A DNA stretch of 60,399 nt from NCBI RefSeq assembly GCF_003611635.1, contig NZ_RAVZ01000009.1:1-60399 (forward strand), written 5' to 3'. This document shows, one piece after another, positions 7,901 through 15,853 of the stretch. The first letter of the stretch is position 1; each line of letters begins with the position of its first letter. Under the pieces are notes generated by a model. That model was not told the DNA's origin. It ran no database searches and saw nothing but the letters and a program-made list of their open reading frames with translations. The DNA comes from Corallococcus terminator. Its GTDB lineage: Bacteria; Myxococcota; Myxococcia; Myxococcales; Myxococcaceae. Made by a program: the position numbers and the translations under genes.

Positions 7901-9976
7901 TCACCTGAAGACGAACACCCACCCCAGCCTCGCCGGAGGCGTCATCTGCCTCCGGAACTCCACCGACACCGCCGACACCACCCGCCCATACCCGGGCGAA
8001 TACTGCGACGGAACGAGCGAGGTCTCCAACCCCCGCCCCAGCAACACCCAACCCACGGGCGCTTCCGCCGGTCCAATCTCCACCGCGCGTGCCTCGAAGG
8101 AACCAGGTCCTTCTTGCACACGCTGGGCCCGCGCCAGCACCACCGCGTCAGCCTCACACCACCGCGCCTGCCCATCGGGCAGATGCAAACGTCCCACCAC
8201 CTCATGACGGCCCGTACCGACGAGCCGGTCTTCCACGGCCAGCGCGCGCACGTGCCGGTCCAGGAAGAAAGTCCTCTCAATGCCTACCGGCGACGCCAGG
8301 TGCCGGTAGCCGTCGTGCCGCACCACCAGCCGGTCGTGCCGCGCGCCGGGCTGGAAGGCCAGGACGCGAGCCCTTGCATCCTCCGGCAGCGCGAACAGCC
8401 GCGCCGGATCCAACGGGGCCTGCTCCGCCCCATCCACCTGAAGCGTGTTGTGCGCCGCGGTACTCCGCATCGCGTTGCGCAGCGCCGGATCCCGCGTGTA
8501 CGAACCGGTTCCCGGGTCGACGATGACGGGGCGGCCATGAACATGAAGCTCGAAGGAGAGTTTGTCGTTGTGACTGTGTCCCCCGACGCCCCGTTGCCCT
8601 TGCTTACCGGCCGACACAGTGAGCACGACTCCCGGGCCGCGCAAGGTGTGAAATCCACCTTCCGGAAAGCTCACCGAAGCAGCTTCCGGCGCCACGGACA
8701 GCGCAGCGAAACGCTCCAGGCCCGCGGTGCCCAACAGCCACGCCGCCTCGTCCGGAAACACGCCGTCACGGAGGCCCGAATCATTGAAGAGCGCCGCGCC
8801 CAGCCCGGACAGGTAGCCCTGCTCGCGATCATCCCGGTCCTGGAAGGGAAAAGCGCGGCCTGAATCATTGTCGCCCATCTGCGGCGCCAAGCCTGCTTCG
8901 GAAGACCAGGCGCGGGACGCGACATACATCAATCGCAGACGCGACTCGTACGCGGGCCCCAGGGACACGCCCGCGCCGCGAGCGACGACATAGGCCAGCG
9001 TGAACAGCTCCACCGACAGGCGGTGGTAGGGAATGGAGCCCTCGAAGGACGTGCCTTCCGGATGCACCTGCGCATCCATCTGCGCGCGCAGCCCGTTGGC
9101 GGCGAGCGCCACCTGCCGGGGCGCGCCCGGCAGTTCCGGGAAGAGCAGGCCCACCACGGCCAGCCCCACGTAATTGGAGACGAGGTGGTTGTTGGGCACC
9201 GCGCCGTGGTCCTCCAGGTGGGCCTCCACCCACGCGGAGTGCTCGGTGAGCGCGCCCAGCACGGGCACCAGGAACTCCGGACGGCGCACCTCCGGCGCGT
9301 CCGCGAACATCACCAGCGCCTGCGCGAGGTTGGCCGCGCGCAGGGCAATCTCCATGGGGCACGTCCAGTGGGCGCCCATGCCCACGGGGTTCGCCTGGAG
9401 GAAGTCCAGCGTCTGCGCGACGAACGCCGTCGCCAGCCGCGAGCGTCCCACCGGCGAGTTCGTCACCCAGGCGCCCTGCGCCAGCGCCACCAGGCTGTCC
9501 AGCCGGCCCATCACCCACGGGTACTTCGGATCCATGCCCTTCACGAGCAGCCGCAGGGTCTCCACGGGCTCGACGGGGTAGCGCTTGCCACTGAGCGGAT
9601 CCAACGACCAGTCCACCGGACGGCCCTCGCCGAAGGACACCGGCGTGCCGAAGACATTCCACGCCTGGGCGAGCGCCTGCGCCGCTCGGGCCTGCGTGCG
9701 CTGCTTCGCGCCCGGAAGCTTCTCGATGGCGGCGCGAACGGACGCGCGCTGGGACACCTCGCACCAGGCCCGCGAGGAGCGGTGGTCGAGCGCCAGCGAC
9801 ACCAGTTCTCCGGCCGACGTGGCACCGAAGGACTCCAGGAGCTGGGCCTCGTCGACCTGCTCACGGCGGCGGTAGAGGGCCTGCCGCGCGACACCCTGGA
9901 CACGGCGGACCGCGCTCTTCGCCAGTGCTCCTGGCGCCATCCGAGCGATCGCCGCGTAGTACTCGAGAGTTCCCAT
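7901..9976 (-). CDS. Heparinase II/III family protein (polysaccharide lyase-like)
   Basis: 691 residues from ATG 9976, chosen because GGAAGGGG precedes it; a TTG at 10030 would add 18 residues. The N-terminal two thirds is an alpha-helical toroid region typical of heparinase II/III proteins, with NNHLVSNYVGLAVVGLLFP. The C-terminal lyase-like beta domain carries GGHSHNDKLSFELHVHG, VDPGTGSYT and STAAHNTLQVDG, the conserved His/Asn/Asp/Tyr signature of the family. Such enzymes cleave uronic-acid polysaccharides by beta-elimination, and homologues are common in exopolysaccharide loci. No signal peptide is evident, so a cytoplasmic or inner-membrane biosynthetic role is as likely as external degradation. 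It sits directly upstream of the sugar-acid-forming dehydrogenase. Confidence 0.85.
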   Translation of the reverse strand: MGTLEYYAAIARMAPGALAKSAVRRVQGVARQALYRRREQVDEAQLLESFGATSAGELVSLALDHRSSRAWCEVSQRASVRAAIEKLPGAKQRTQARAAQALAQAWNVFGTPVSFGEGRPVDWSLDPLSGKRYPVEPVETLRLLVKGMDPKYPWVMGRLDSLVALAQGAWVTNSPVGRSRLATAFVAQTLDFLQANPVGMGAHWTCPMEIALRAANLAQALVMFADAPEVRRPEFLVPVLGALTEHSAWVEAHLEDHGAVPNNHLVSNYVGLAVVGLLFPELPGAPRQVALAANGLRAQMDAQVHPEGTSFEGSIPYHRLSVELFTLAYVVARGAGVSLGPAYESRLRLMYVASRAWSSEAGLAPQMGDNDSGRAFPFQDRDDREQGYLSGLGAALFNDSGLRDGVFPDEAAWLLGTAGLERFAALSVAPEAASVSFPEGGFHTLRGPGVVLTVSAGKQGQRGVGGHSHNDKLSFELHVHGRPVIVDPGTGSYTRDPALRNAMRSTAAHNTLQVDGAEQAPLDPARLFALPEDARARVLAFQPGARHDRLVVRHDGYRHLASPVGIERTFFLDRHVRALAVEDRLVGTGRHEVVGRLHLPDGQARWCEADAVVLARAQRVQEGPGSFEARAVEIGPAEAPVGWVLLGRGLETSLVPSQYSPGYGRVVSAVSVEFRRQMTPPARLGWVFVFR

Positions 9977-10184
9977 CCGCCCCTTCCCGAACCGCTTGAC
10001 GAGGAGGAGCGATAGCAAGTGCTCGGCCAAAACCTTTTCCCAGTGGGAGCAAGGGTTTGGCCAGGGTGTCCTGCCCCCGCGACGGTAAAAATGTCCTCCC
10101 GCCGCCGATCACGGTGGGTAAAGAATTCCTGATCGCCGGAGAAGGATTTGCCCAGCGCGGGAGCCGTTGCGCCTCCACCGAGGC

Positions 10185-11216
10185 ATGCCCATTCCTTGGC
10201 ACGTGCGGGCTGGGGCTTGGATGGGGCGGCGCATCGAGGACGACCTCGATGCCAGGGTGGAAACGACGCTGACGGCGGTGGCCGAGCAGGCGCTGCGCAG
10301 AGGAACGCGCGCGGGCCTGGAGGCTCTGCTCAAGGCGACATTGCGGCTGACCGGTGCGACCGGCGCGGCCCTCCATGAAGGACATGCGTGCGTGATGAAG
10401 GTGGGGCGAGTGCCCGCCCATCGCGACGGAGACACCGACAAGGCAGCGCGAAGCCCCGTCCTCCAGGTCTGGCCGGCGCCGCTGACGACATCGCAGCGGC
10501 ACGTGGTGGCGCGCTTCGGTGCGTTCGCCCCTGCCCTGCTGAAGGCGCATGCGCGGGAAGTGGCGCAGCGCGAGAGGCAGTCGCGACTCCTGGAAGCGAA
10601 GCTGCGCCTGGAGCGCACCGTGCTGGCGCTGGAGAAGCGTCGCTCGCGCGCGGCCCATGACTTGCGCACGCCCCTGATGGTCATCCGGGGCTACGTGGAC
10701 ATGATGCTCAAGGGCACCGCGGGCCCGCTCAACGCGCAGATGCAGCGCTACCTGGAGCGGCTCGCGAAGTCGGGCACGGACCAGAAGGAGCTCATCGACC
10801 GGCGCCTGTCGCCCCTGGTCCCGGGCCTGGACGACCTGCGCCCCGTGCTGGAGCGCGCCTTCGCGCCCACGCCCGGACGCCGCCGGGCAGCGCCCACGCT
10901 GACGCTGCCCGAAGCCCCGGCCGTGGCCGTCCGAGGCAGCCGAGCGGACTGGGAGCTGCTCGCCCGCACGGTGGCCAGGAGCACCGCGAACGCGGTGGCC
11001 GTGGATGTCCACCTGGGCCCGTCCCTGGACGCCACGCAGTGGCTGCTGCGCGTCCAGGCCTGCCCTGGCGCTGCCCTTCCCCCGCGCACCGAAGCCGTGC
11101 TCCGGCACCTCGCGGGGCGCCTGGGGGGCACGCTGGGCGTCCACCGGGAGCCCCGGCTGGAAATCACCCTGCTCTGTCCAAGGGATGACGCCTTCGCGGT
11201 GCCGGCCCACCGCTAA
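10185..11216 (+). CDS. Atypical sensor histidine kinase (HisKA present, ATPase domain degenerate)
   Basis: About 343 residues from ATG 10185; TTG 10167 and ATG 10221 are alternatives and none has a clear Shine-Dalgarno. Residues ~25-125 look like a small GAF-type sensory domain. A helical linker rich in Arg/Glu leads to RSRAAHDLRTPLMVIRGY, a clear H-box with phosphoacceptor His158. The remaining ~170 residues occupy the HATPase position, but I cannot find convincing N, G1 or G2 boxes; only ARTVARSTANAV resembles an N box. It may be an inactive or scaffold kinase phosphorylated by another kinase, or a very diverged one. No receiver gene is adjacent. It is transcribed divergently from the heparinase gene. 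Confidence 0.6.
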   Translation: MPIPWHVRAGAWMGRRIEDDLDARVETTLTAVAEQALRRGTRAGLEALLKATLRLTGATGAALHEGHACVMKVGRVPAHRDGDTDKAARSPVLQVWPAPLTTSQRHVVARFGAFAPALLKAHAREVAQRERQSRLLEAKLRLERTVLALEKRRSRAAHDLRTPLMVIRGYVDMMLKGTAGPLNAQMQRYLERLAKSGTDQKELIDRRLSPLVPGLDDLRPVLERAFAPTPGRRRAAPTLTLPEAPAVAVRGSRADWELLARTVARSTANAVAVDVHLGPSLDATQWLLRVQACPGAALPPRTEAVLRHLAGRLGGTLGVHREPRLEITLLCPRDDAFAVPAHR

Positions 11217-11342
11217 GCGGGCGGGATTGCGGGAAACGTCAGGGATTCGCGTGAAAGGTAGGCAGAGGTCGCAACTCGCCTACCTGTGCTTGCGATAAAA
11301 GGGAAAGCTGTTTTCCTTCCTACCCTCGAAGGTCGACCCCCC

Positions 11343-11981
11343 ATGAAGCTCTCCCGGAACTCGAGCGTCCGCTCCACGAAGTCCGACTCGGCGCTGTCGT
11401 CCCCTCCGCGCCGCAGCAACTCCGTGGACTCGAAGCCGAAGACGAACACGCCGACGTCTTCTACCCCGACCAAACCCACGCGTTCGAACTCGACGCCCGC
11501 GCCCACGCGGCCGCAGCCCACGGACGTGACGGGCAGCCCGTCGCGCACCCGTCCGCGCAACCCGGACGGCGCCGCGAAGGTGAACGGCCCGGACGCGGCC
11601 TCGGCGAAGAAGCCCACGACCAACACTGAAATCCGCAACTGGTACAACCAGAAGGTCGCCAGCATCCCGGAGACGGACGCGAAGCTGAAGGCCCAGGGCG
11701 CGTCCCTGGAAGAGCGCGCGAAGGCGGCGGTGAACACCCGCCACGAGGCCCGCCTGGAAGCGCGCAGCTTCATGAGCAACCCGCTCGAAGTCATGATGCT
11801 CAAGGCGCGCGACTTCTTCACGTACGGCCGGCTGGACGGTCCCTCGTTCGACCAGTTGGTCAAGGGTGCCAAGGCGAAGGGGTTGACTGGGGACGCCGTC
11901 TACCAGAGCCTTATCGACAGCTCGAAGCGCACCAACCAGACCGTGAACAACCACTTCGCCAATCAGCAGGCCAAGCTATGA
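11343..11981 (+). CDS. Protein with disordered S/T/P-rich N-terminus and helical C-terminal domain; toxin-like candidate
   Basis: 212 residues from ATG 11343; GAAGG lies 11 bases upstream. Residues 1-95 are low-complexity Ser/Thr/Pro/Lys/Arg with no transmembrane segment, so probably disordered. Residues ~96-212 form a compact, mostly helical domain starting EIRNWYNQKVASIP, with SLEERAKAAVNTRHEARLEA and a C-terminal segment RLDGPSFDQLVKGA and SSKRTNQTVNN. The RHEAR/ARSFM/TYG spacing reminds me of C-terminal domains of polymorphic toxins, a recollection that needs a profile search. The stop overlaps the next start by 4 bases (ATGA), so translation of the two is coupled. Function unknown; a toxin or effector paired with the downstream small protein is inference. 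Confidence 0.7.
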   Translation: MKLSRNSSVRSTKSDSALSSPPRRSNSVDSKPKTNTPTSSTPTKPTRSNSTPAPTRPQPTDVTGSPSRTRPRNPDGAAKVNGPDAASAKKPTTNTEIRNWYNQKVASIPETDAKLKAQGASLEERAKAAVNTRHEARLEARSFMSNPLEVMMLKARDFFTYGRLDGPSFDQLVKGAKAKGLTGDAVYQSLIDSSKRTNQTVNNHFANQQAKL

Positions 11982-12187
11982 ACGCTGAGCAACTCCTGAA
12001 TCAGAAGCTGGAATGGGTGAAGACGACGGACGTGCTGCACCCGCTGCGCACCAAGGCGGACGGGCAGGAGCTGCGCATCCGCATCGGCGACTTCCCCGAG
12101 GAGTCCATGTACACGCTGCTCGTCGGGGAGCAGGAGGTCGCGCAGTTCGACGACTGGCCCAAGGCGTGGAGCCGTCCGAAGAAGTGA
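11978..12187 (+). CDS. Small protein coupled to the upstream gene; immunity-like candidate
   Basis: 69 residues, ATG 11978 inside the stop of the preceding gene (ATGA). The sequence is a small alpha/beta-looking protein with ELRIRIGDFPEESMYTLLVG and a C-terminal FDDWPKAW element; it has no signal peptide or membrane span. The size, the strict translational coupling and the acidic/aromatic C-terminus resemble cognate immunity proteins of toxin pairs, where immunity must be produced with the toxin. It could equally be a subunit or chaperone of the upstream protein. A double hairpin follows at 12198-12271, so the pair forms a closed transcription unit. Confidence 0.75.
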   Translation: MNAEQLLNQKLEWVKTTDVLHPLRTKADGQELRIRIGDFPEESMYTLLVGEQEVAQFDDWPKAWSRPKK

Positions 12188-12197
12188 CGTGTCTTCC

Positions 12198-12277
12198 CCG
12201 GGCCTTCCCTGACGGAAGGTCCCGGGCCGCACCCGACGCCCTGTCCCGACGCTCGCGCGGGGACGGGGCGTTGTCGT
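12198..12277 (+). terminator. Tandem hairpins, probable terminator of the 11.3-12.2 kb unit
   Basis: The first hairpin has stem CCTTCC/GGAAGG extended by CCGGG/CCCGG (about 12198-12226). The second is stronger: a 12-bp stem 12236-12247 paired with 12260-12271 with one G-T pair, followed by TGTCGTT. The uridine run is weak, as usual at this GC content. It lies between convergent transcription units. Confidence 0.5.
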
Positions 12278-12293
12278 TCCAACCGCCCGAGCG

Positions 12294-14837
12294 TCAGCCC
12301 GACGACGGCAGGAGCTGCCGCACGAGCTCCAGGAGCTTGCCGCGCTCCACCTCGCGCTTGACGAGGTAGCCGTCCGCGCCGGCCTCCAGGCCCTCCATCC
12401 GGTCCTCCTGGCTGTCCAGCGACGTCACCAGGATGATGGGCGTGCGGCGGAACATGGGGTGCCTCTTCATCCGCCGCGCCAGCCCCACGCCGTCCAGCCG
12501 GGGCATCTGCCAGTCGCTGACGACGAGCTGGCAGTGGACGCGGTCCAACACGGACCACGCCTCCTCGCCATCCGCCGCCGTCACCACCGGGTAGCCAGCG
12601 ATTTCGAGCAGCGACTTCATCGCGAAGCGCGTCGTGAGCGAGTCGTCGCACACCAGGATGCGCGGCATCTTCGTCTCGCCCACCGGCGAGCGCATCTCCG
12701 GCTTCGCCGCGCGCAGGAGCTCCAGCGCGTTGAGCACCGGCACCACGCGGCCGTCGTCCAGCACCGCCGCGCCCGCCAGGTGGGGGACGCCCTGCAGGTG
12801 CTTGCCCAGCGCGCGGACGACCAGCTCCTGCTGCCCCACCACCTCATCGATGGCGTACAGCACGCGCTCCTCGCCCAGCGCCAGCAGCACCGCCGTCTGC
12901 CGCCGTCCGGACTCCAGCGCGAGCTCCAGGCGCGGCAGCCCGATGGCCTCCGACAGCGTCAGGAACGTGAGCTGTTCGCCATCCAGCCGCGCCACCACGC
13001 GCCCGGCCACCGTGCCGATGTCGTCCTTGTCCAGCCGCAGCACCCGCTTCACGGTGTCGGAGGGGATGGCGGTGATGGTGTTGCCGGTGCGCACCAGCAG
13101 GCCCAGCGCCGCGGCCAGCGTGAGCGGCAGGTCCACGATGAAGCGCGTGCCCTTGCCCGGCGTGTACTCCACGTCCGCGGAGCCCTGCAGCCGCTGCGCG
13201 GTGGCCAGCACCACGTCCAGGCCCACGCCTCGGCCCGACGTGGAGGTCACTTCCTCCCGCGTGGAGAAGCCCGGCTGGAAGATGAGCCGCGCGGCCTGCG
13301 GATCCGTCAGCTTGTCCGCCGCGTCCTGGGTCATCAGGCCCCGGCGCACCGCCGTCGCGCGCACGCGCACTGGATCCAGGCCCGCGCCGTCGTCCTCCAC
13401 GATGACGCCGATGCGCGTGCCTCGCGCCTCCACGCGCACCGTCAGCCGTCCGGAATCCGGCTTGCCCGCCGCGCGCCGCCCCTCCGGCATCTCCAGCCCG
13501 TGGTCGATGGCGTTTCGCACCAGGTGCACGAGCGGATCCTTCAGCGCGTCCACGATGCGCCGGTCCAGGCGCACGTCGGTGCCGCCCAGCTCCAGCACCA
13601 CTTCCTTGCCCAGCCGCGACGCCGTCTCCCGCACGGTGCGCCGCAGCGGCTCCAGCACCTGCGAGGCCGGCACCATGCGCAGGTCGCGCAGGTCGTCGCG
13701 CACCACCTGCGCCACCAGCGCGTGCTGCTCGCCGTCGCGGTGCGCCTCCTTCGCCTGCTCCAAGAGCCGCTTCTGCATGTTGCGCATCAGGCTCACGCCC
13801 GCGCGCAACTGCTCCAGCGCCGTGCCCCCACCCGACAGCGCGAGCTGCGACGCGGAGCGCTCCAGGTGCAGCAGCACCTCATGCGCCTGATCCGTCAGCG
13901 CGCGGAAGCTCTCCGTGCGCCGGCCCGCCTGCGCCCGTCCCGCCACCAGGTGCTCCACCTGGAGCGCCAGCGAGTCCAGCGTCTTCACCGACACGCGCAC
14001 CGCGCGGTCCACCGCCCCGGCCCGGCCTTCGGCCGCCGTCGTCGCGCGCGCCGCGGGCTTCGCCACCACCGGCGTCGGGGCCACGGGCGCGGGCGTGGAC
14101 GACTGGGAATCGGAGGAGTCCTCCGACAGGCCCAGCGCCGCGCGCAGGTCCACCAGCGCGCCCGCCACCTCCGAGGCCGCCTGTCCCGCCGCGTCCCCGC
14201 CCTCCTCCATGCGCGTGAAGCCCAGCGCCGCGGCCTCCGCCAGCGCCGCCACCTGCTCCGCCTGCGCGGCCTCCGCGCTCTGGCGCAGGGCATGCGCCCG
14301 CTCCACCGCCGCGCGCACCGCGCCCGCCCGGTCCTCCACCTTGGGGGACACCAACCGGCCCAGCGCGGCCTCCAGCGCCGAAAGGATCTTCAGGCCCTCC
14401 CCGCCCAGCGCGCCGGAGTCGGTGGCGTCATCCGACGAGGACGACACCTCCCCGCCATGGCCCAGCGCCGTGAGCAGCGCGGCGACGCCGTCCACCACGG
14501 GCGCCTCTCCCGCGTCACCGCGGTTGAGGGCGTTCTCGATGGCGGACAGCCCCCGCAGCATCGCCTCCACGGCGGTGCGGGAGATGGGCTCCTCCAGGTT
14601 GACGTGCGACAGCCCGTCCTCGATGGCGTGGACGAGGCGTTCGATGTCGTCCAGCCCCAGGCTCGCCGCGGAGCCCTTGAGGCTGTGCACCACGCGCTTG
14701 AGCGACGGAAGCAGGTCCGGATCGCGCGAGGCGGCCGGCTGCTCCAGTCCCAGCACCTTCGACCCGATGGCTTGAATCTGCTCGCGCGTCTCCGCGGCGA
14801 ACACCGGCCAGATGCTGCGCAACAACTGCGGATCCAT
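12294..14837 (-). CDS. cheA: Hybrid chemotaxis histidine kinase CheA-CheY
   Basis: 847 residues. The N-terminal Hpt domain has VHSLKGSAASLG with phosphoacceptor His51. An Ala/Pro-rich variable region (about 110-270) is followed by the dimerisation domain, an HATPase domain (HLVRNAIDHGLE N box; STRE and TSGRGVGLDVV G boxes) and a CheW-like domain. A C-terminal receiver begins PRILVCDDS, with phosphoacceptor Asp775 in VVSDWQMP. This is the FrzE-like kinase architecture. The enzyme should take signals from the adjacent receptor through the CheW proteins and pass phosphate to its own receiver and to the neighbouring CheY. It is the last gene of the operon, 16 bases after cheW. Output (motility, gene expression, development) cannot be told from sequence. 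Confidence 0.93.
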   Translation of the reverse strand: MDPQLLRSIWPVFAAETREQIQAIGSKVLGLEQPAASRDPDLLPSLKRVVHSLKGSAASLGLDDIERLVHAIEDGLSHVNLEEPISRTAVEAMLRGLSAIENALNRGDAGEAPVVDGVAALLTALGHGGEVSSSSDDATDSGALGGEGLKILSALEAALGRLVSPKVEDRAGAVRAAVERAHALRQSAEAAQAEQVAALAEAAALGFTRMEEGGDAAGQAASEVAGALVDLRAALGLSEDSSDSQSSTPAPVAPTPVVAKPAARATTAAEGRAGAVDRAVRVSVKTLDSLALQVEHLVAGRAQAGRRTESFRALTDQAHEVLLHLERSASQLALSGGGTALEQLRAGVSLMRNMQKRLLEQAKEAHRDGEQHALVAQVVRDDLRDLRMVPASQVLEPLRRTVRETASRLGKEVVLELGGTDVRLDRRIVDALKDPLVHLVRNAIDHGLEMPEGRRAAGKPDSGRLTVRVEARGTRIGVIVEDDGAGLDPVRVRATAVRRGLMTQDAADKLTDPQAARLIFQPGFSTREEVTSTSGRGVGLDVVLATAQRLQGSADVEYTPGKGTRFIVDLPLTLAAALGLLVRTGNTITAIPSDTVKRVLRLDKDDIGTVAGRVVARLDGEQLTFLTLSEAIGLPRLELALESGRRQTAVLLALGEERVLYAIDEVVGQQELVVRALGKHLQGVPHLAGAAVLDDGRVVPVLNALELLRAAKPEMRSPVGETKMPRILVCDDSLTTRFAMKSLLEIAGYPVVTAADGEEAWSVLDRVHCQLVVSDWQMPRLDGVGLARRMKRHPMFRRTPIILVTSLDSQEDRMEGLEAGADGYLVKREVERGKLLELVRQLLPSSG

Positions 14838-14853
14838 GAAACCCCAGTCCCCT

Positions 14854-15435
14854 CTAGCCGCGCCGGGCGGCCGCCGGGTTGCCCAGCTGTGTCAGGTCCA
14901 GCACCGTGAGCCGGTCCGGCGTCAGGAACAGGAAGGGGCCCGCCGGCGGCTGGGACAGCTCCGCGCGAGGCAGCTCCTTGCGTCCATCCACCACTTCCGC
15001 CGCCAGTCCGAACGCCTCGTCCTCCAGCTCCACCACCACCACCTTGCTGAGGTCGGACATGCCGCCGCCCTCCAGCCCCAGCAACTGCCGCAGGTCCAGC
15101 ACCGGCACGATGCGCGAGCGGCTCAAGAGCGCGCCCAGCACGTGTCGGGGCGCACCGGGCAGCGCGCACATGCCACGCGCCTCCAGCACGTGGTCCACCA
15201 GCTCGATGCGCACCGCGTAGCGCTCGCCACCCACCTGGAAGGCGAGCACCGTGACGACTTCCTGGCGCTCCTCGTGACGCGAGCTGGCCAGCGCCACCGC
15301 GCGCTGATGGAGGACCTCGCGCCGCCGGTGGGCGCTCACCACCTGGCCGCCCTCGAGCAGCATCTGCGCCGCGTCGAGCGAAGCCTTCAGCTCCTCGAAG
15401 TCGATGGGCTGGAACTTGGTGTCGTCGGCTGGCAT
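14854..15435 (-). CDS. cheW: CheW-like coupling protein
   Basis: 193 residues from ATG 15435, four bases after the cheY stop, which suggests translational coupling. After a ~60-residue N-terminal extension, the CheW fold is visible: VLAFQVGGERYAVRIELVDHVLEAR, LPGAPRHVLGALLSRSRIVPVLDLRQLLG and VVVVELEDEAFGLAAEVVDG. It should bridge the receptor and CheA in the signalling array. The operon encodes a second CheW (18950-19513), so the array may be built from two non-identical couplers. Confidence 0.9.
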   Translation of the reverse strand: MPADDTKFQPIDFEELKASLDAAQMLLEGGQVVSAHRRREVLHQRAVALASSRHEERQEVVTVLAFQVGGERYAVRIELVDHVLEARGMCALPGAPRHVLGALLSRSRIVPVLDLRQLLGLEGGGMSDLSKVVVVELEDEAFGLAAEVVDGRKELPRAELSQPPAGPFLFLTPDRLTVLDLTQLGNPAAARRG

Positions 15436-15439
15436 CGCT

Positions 15440-15853
15440 TTAGTACTTGGTGGCCGGCAGCTTGAGGAAGTCCCGCACCTTCGAGCGCAGATCATCCACC
15501 GAAACCGGCTTGTTGAGGAACGCGCTCGCGCCCACGAGCTTGCCCTTCTGCCGGCTCGCGTCGTCCTTCAGGGACGTGAGCAGCAGGAAGGGCGTCTCGC
15601 TCAGCTTCGGATCGCTGCGGATGGCCGCGCACAGCGCGAAGCCGTCCATCTCCGGCATCTGCACGTCGGAGATGATGAGGTCCGGCTTCTGCTCGCGCGC
15701 CCGCTTGAGACCCACCGCGCCGTTGGGCGCGTCCACGAAATCCAGCCCCCACCCCATCAGGTACACCTGGAGGAGGTTGGTGATGGTCTTCGTGTCCTCC
15801 ACGATGAGCACCTTCGCCGCCTTCTTGGCCCCGCCCGTCACGTTGCTGTTCAT
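15440..15853 (-). CDS. cheY: CheY-like single-domain response regulator
   Basis: 137 residues comprising a receiver domain only. The acidic pocket is VEDT (Glu19/Asp20), the phosphoacceptor is Asp63 in IISDVQMPEMDG, and the conserved Thr93 (LLLTS) and Lys115 (LNKPVS) complete the active site. Its ATG overlaps the mcp stop by four bases (ATGA). It is probably phosphorylated by the hybrid CheA of this operon and acts as output or phosphate sink. Confidence 0.92.
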   Translation of the reverse strand: MNSNVTGGAKKAAKVLIVEDTKTITNLLQVYLMGWGLDFVDAPNGAVGLKRAREQKPDLIISDVQMPEMDGFALCAAIRSDPKLSETPFLLLTSLKDDASRQKGKLVGASAFLNKPVSVDDLRSKVRDFLKLPATKY

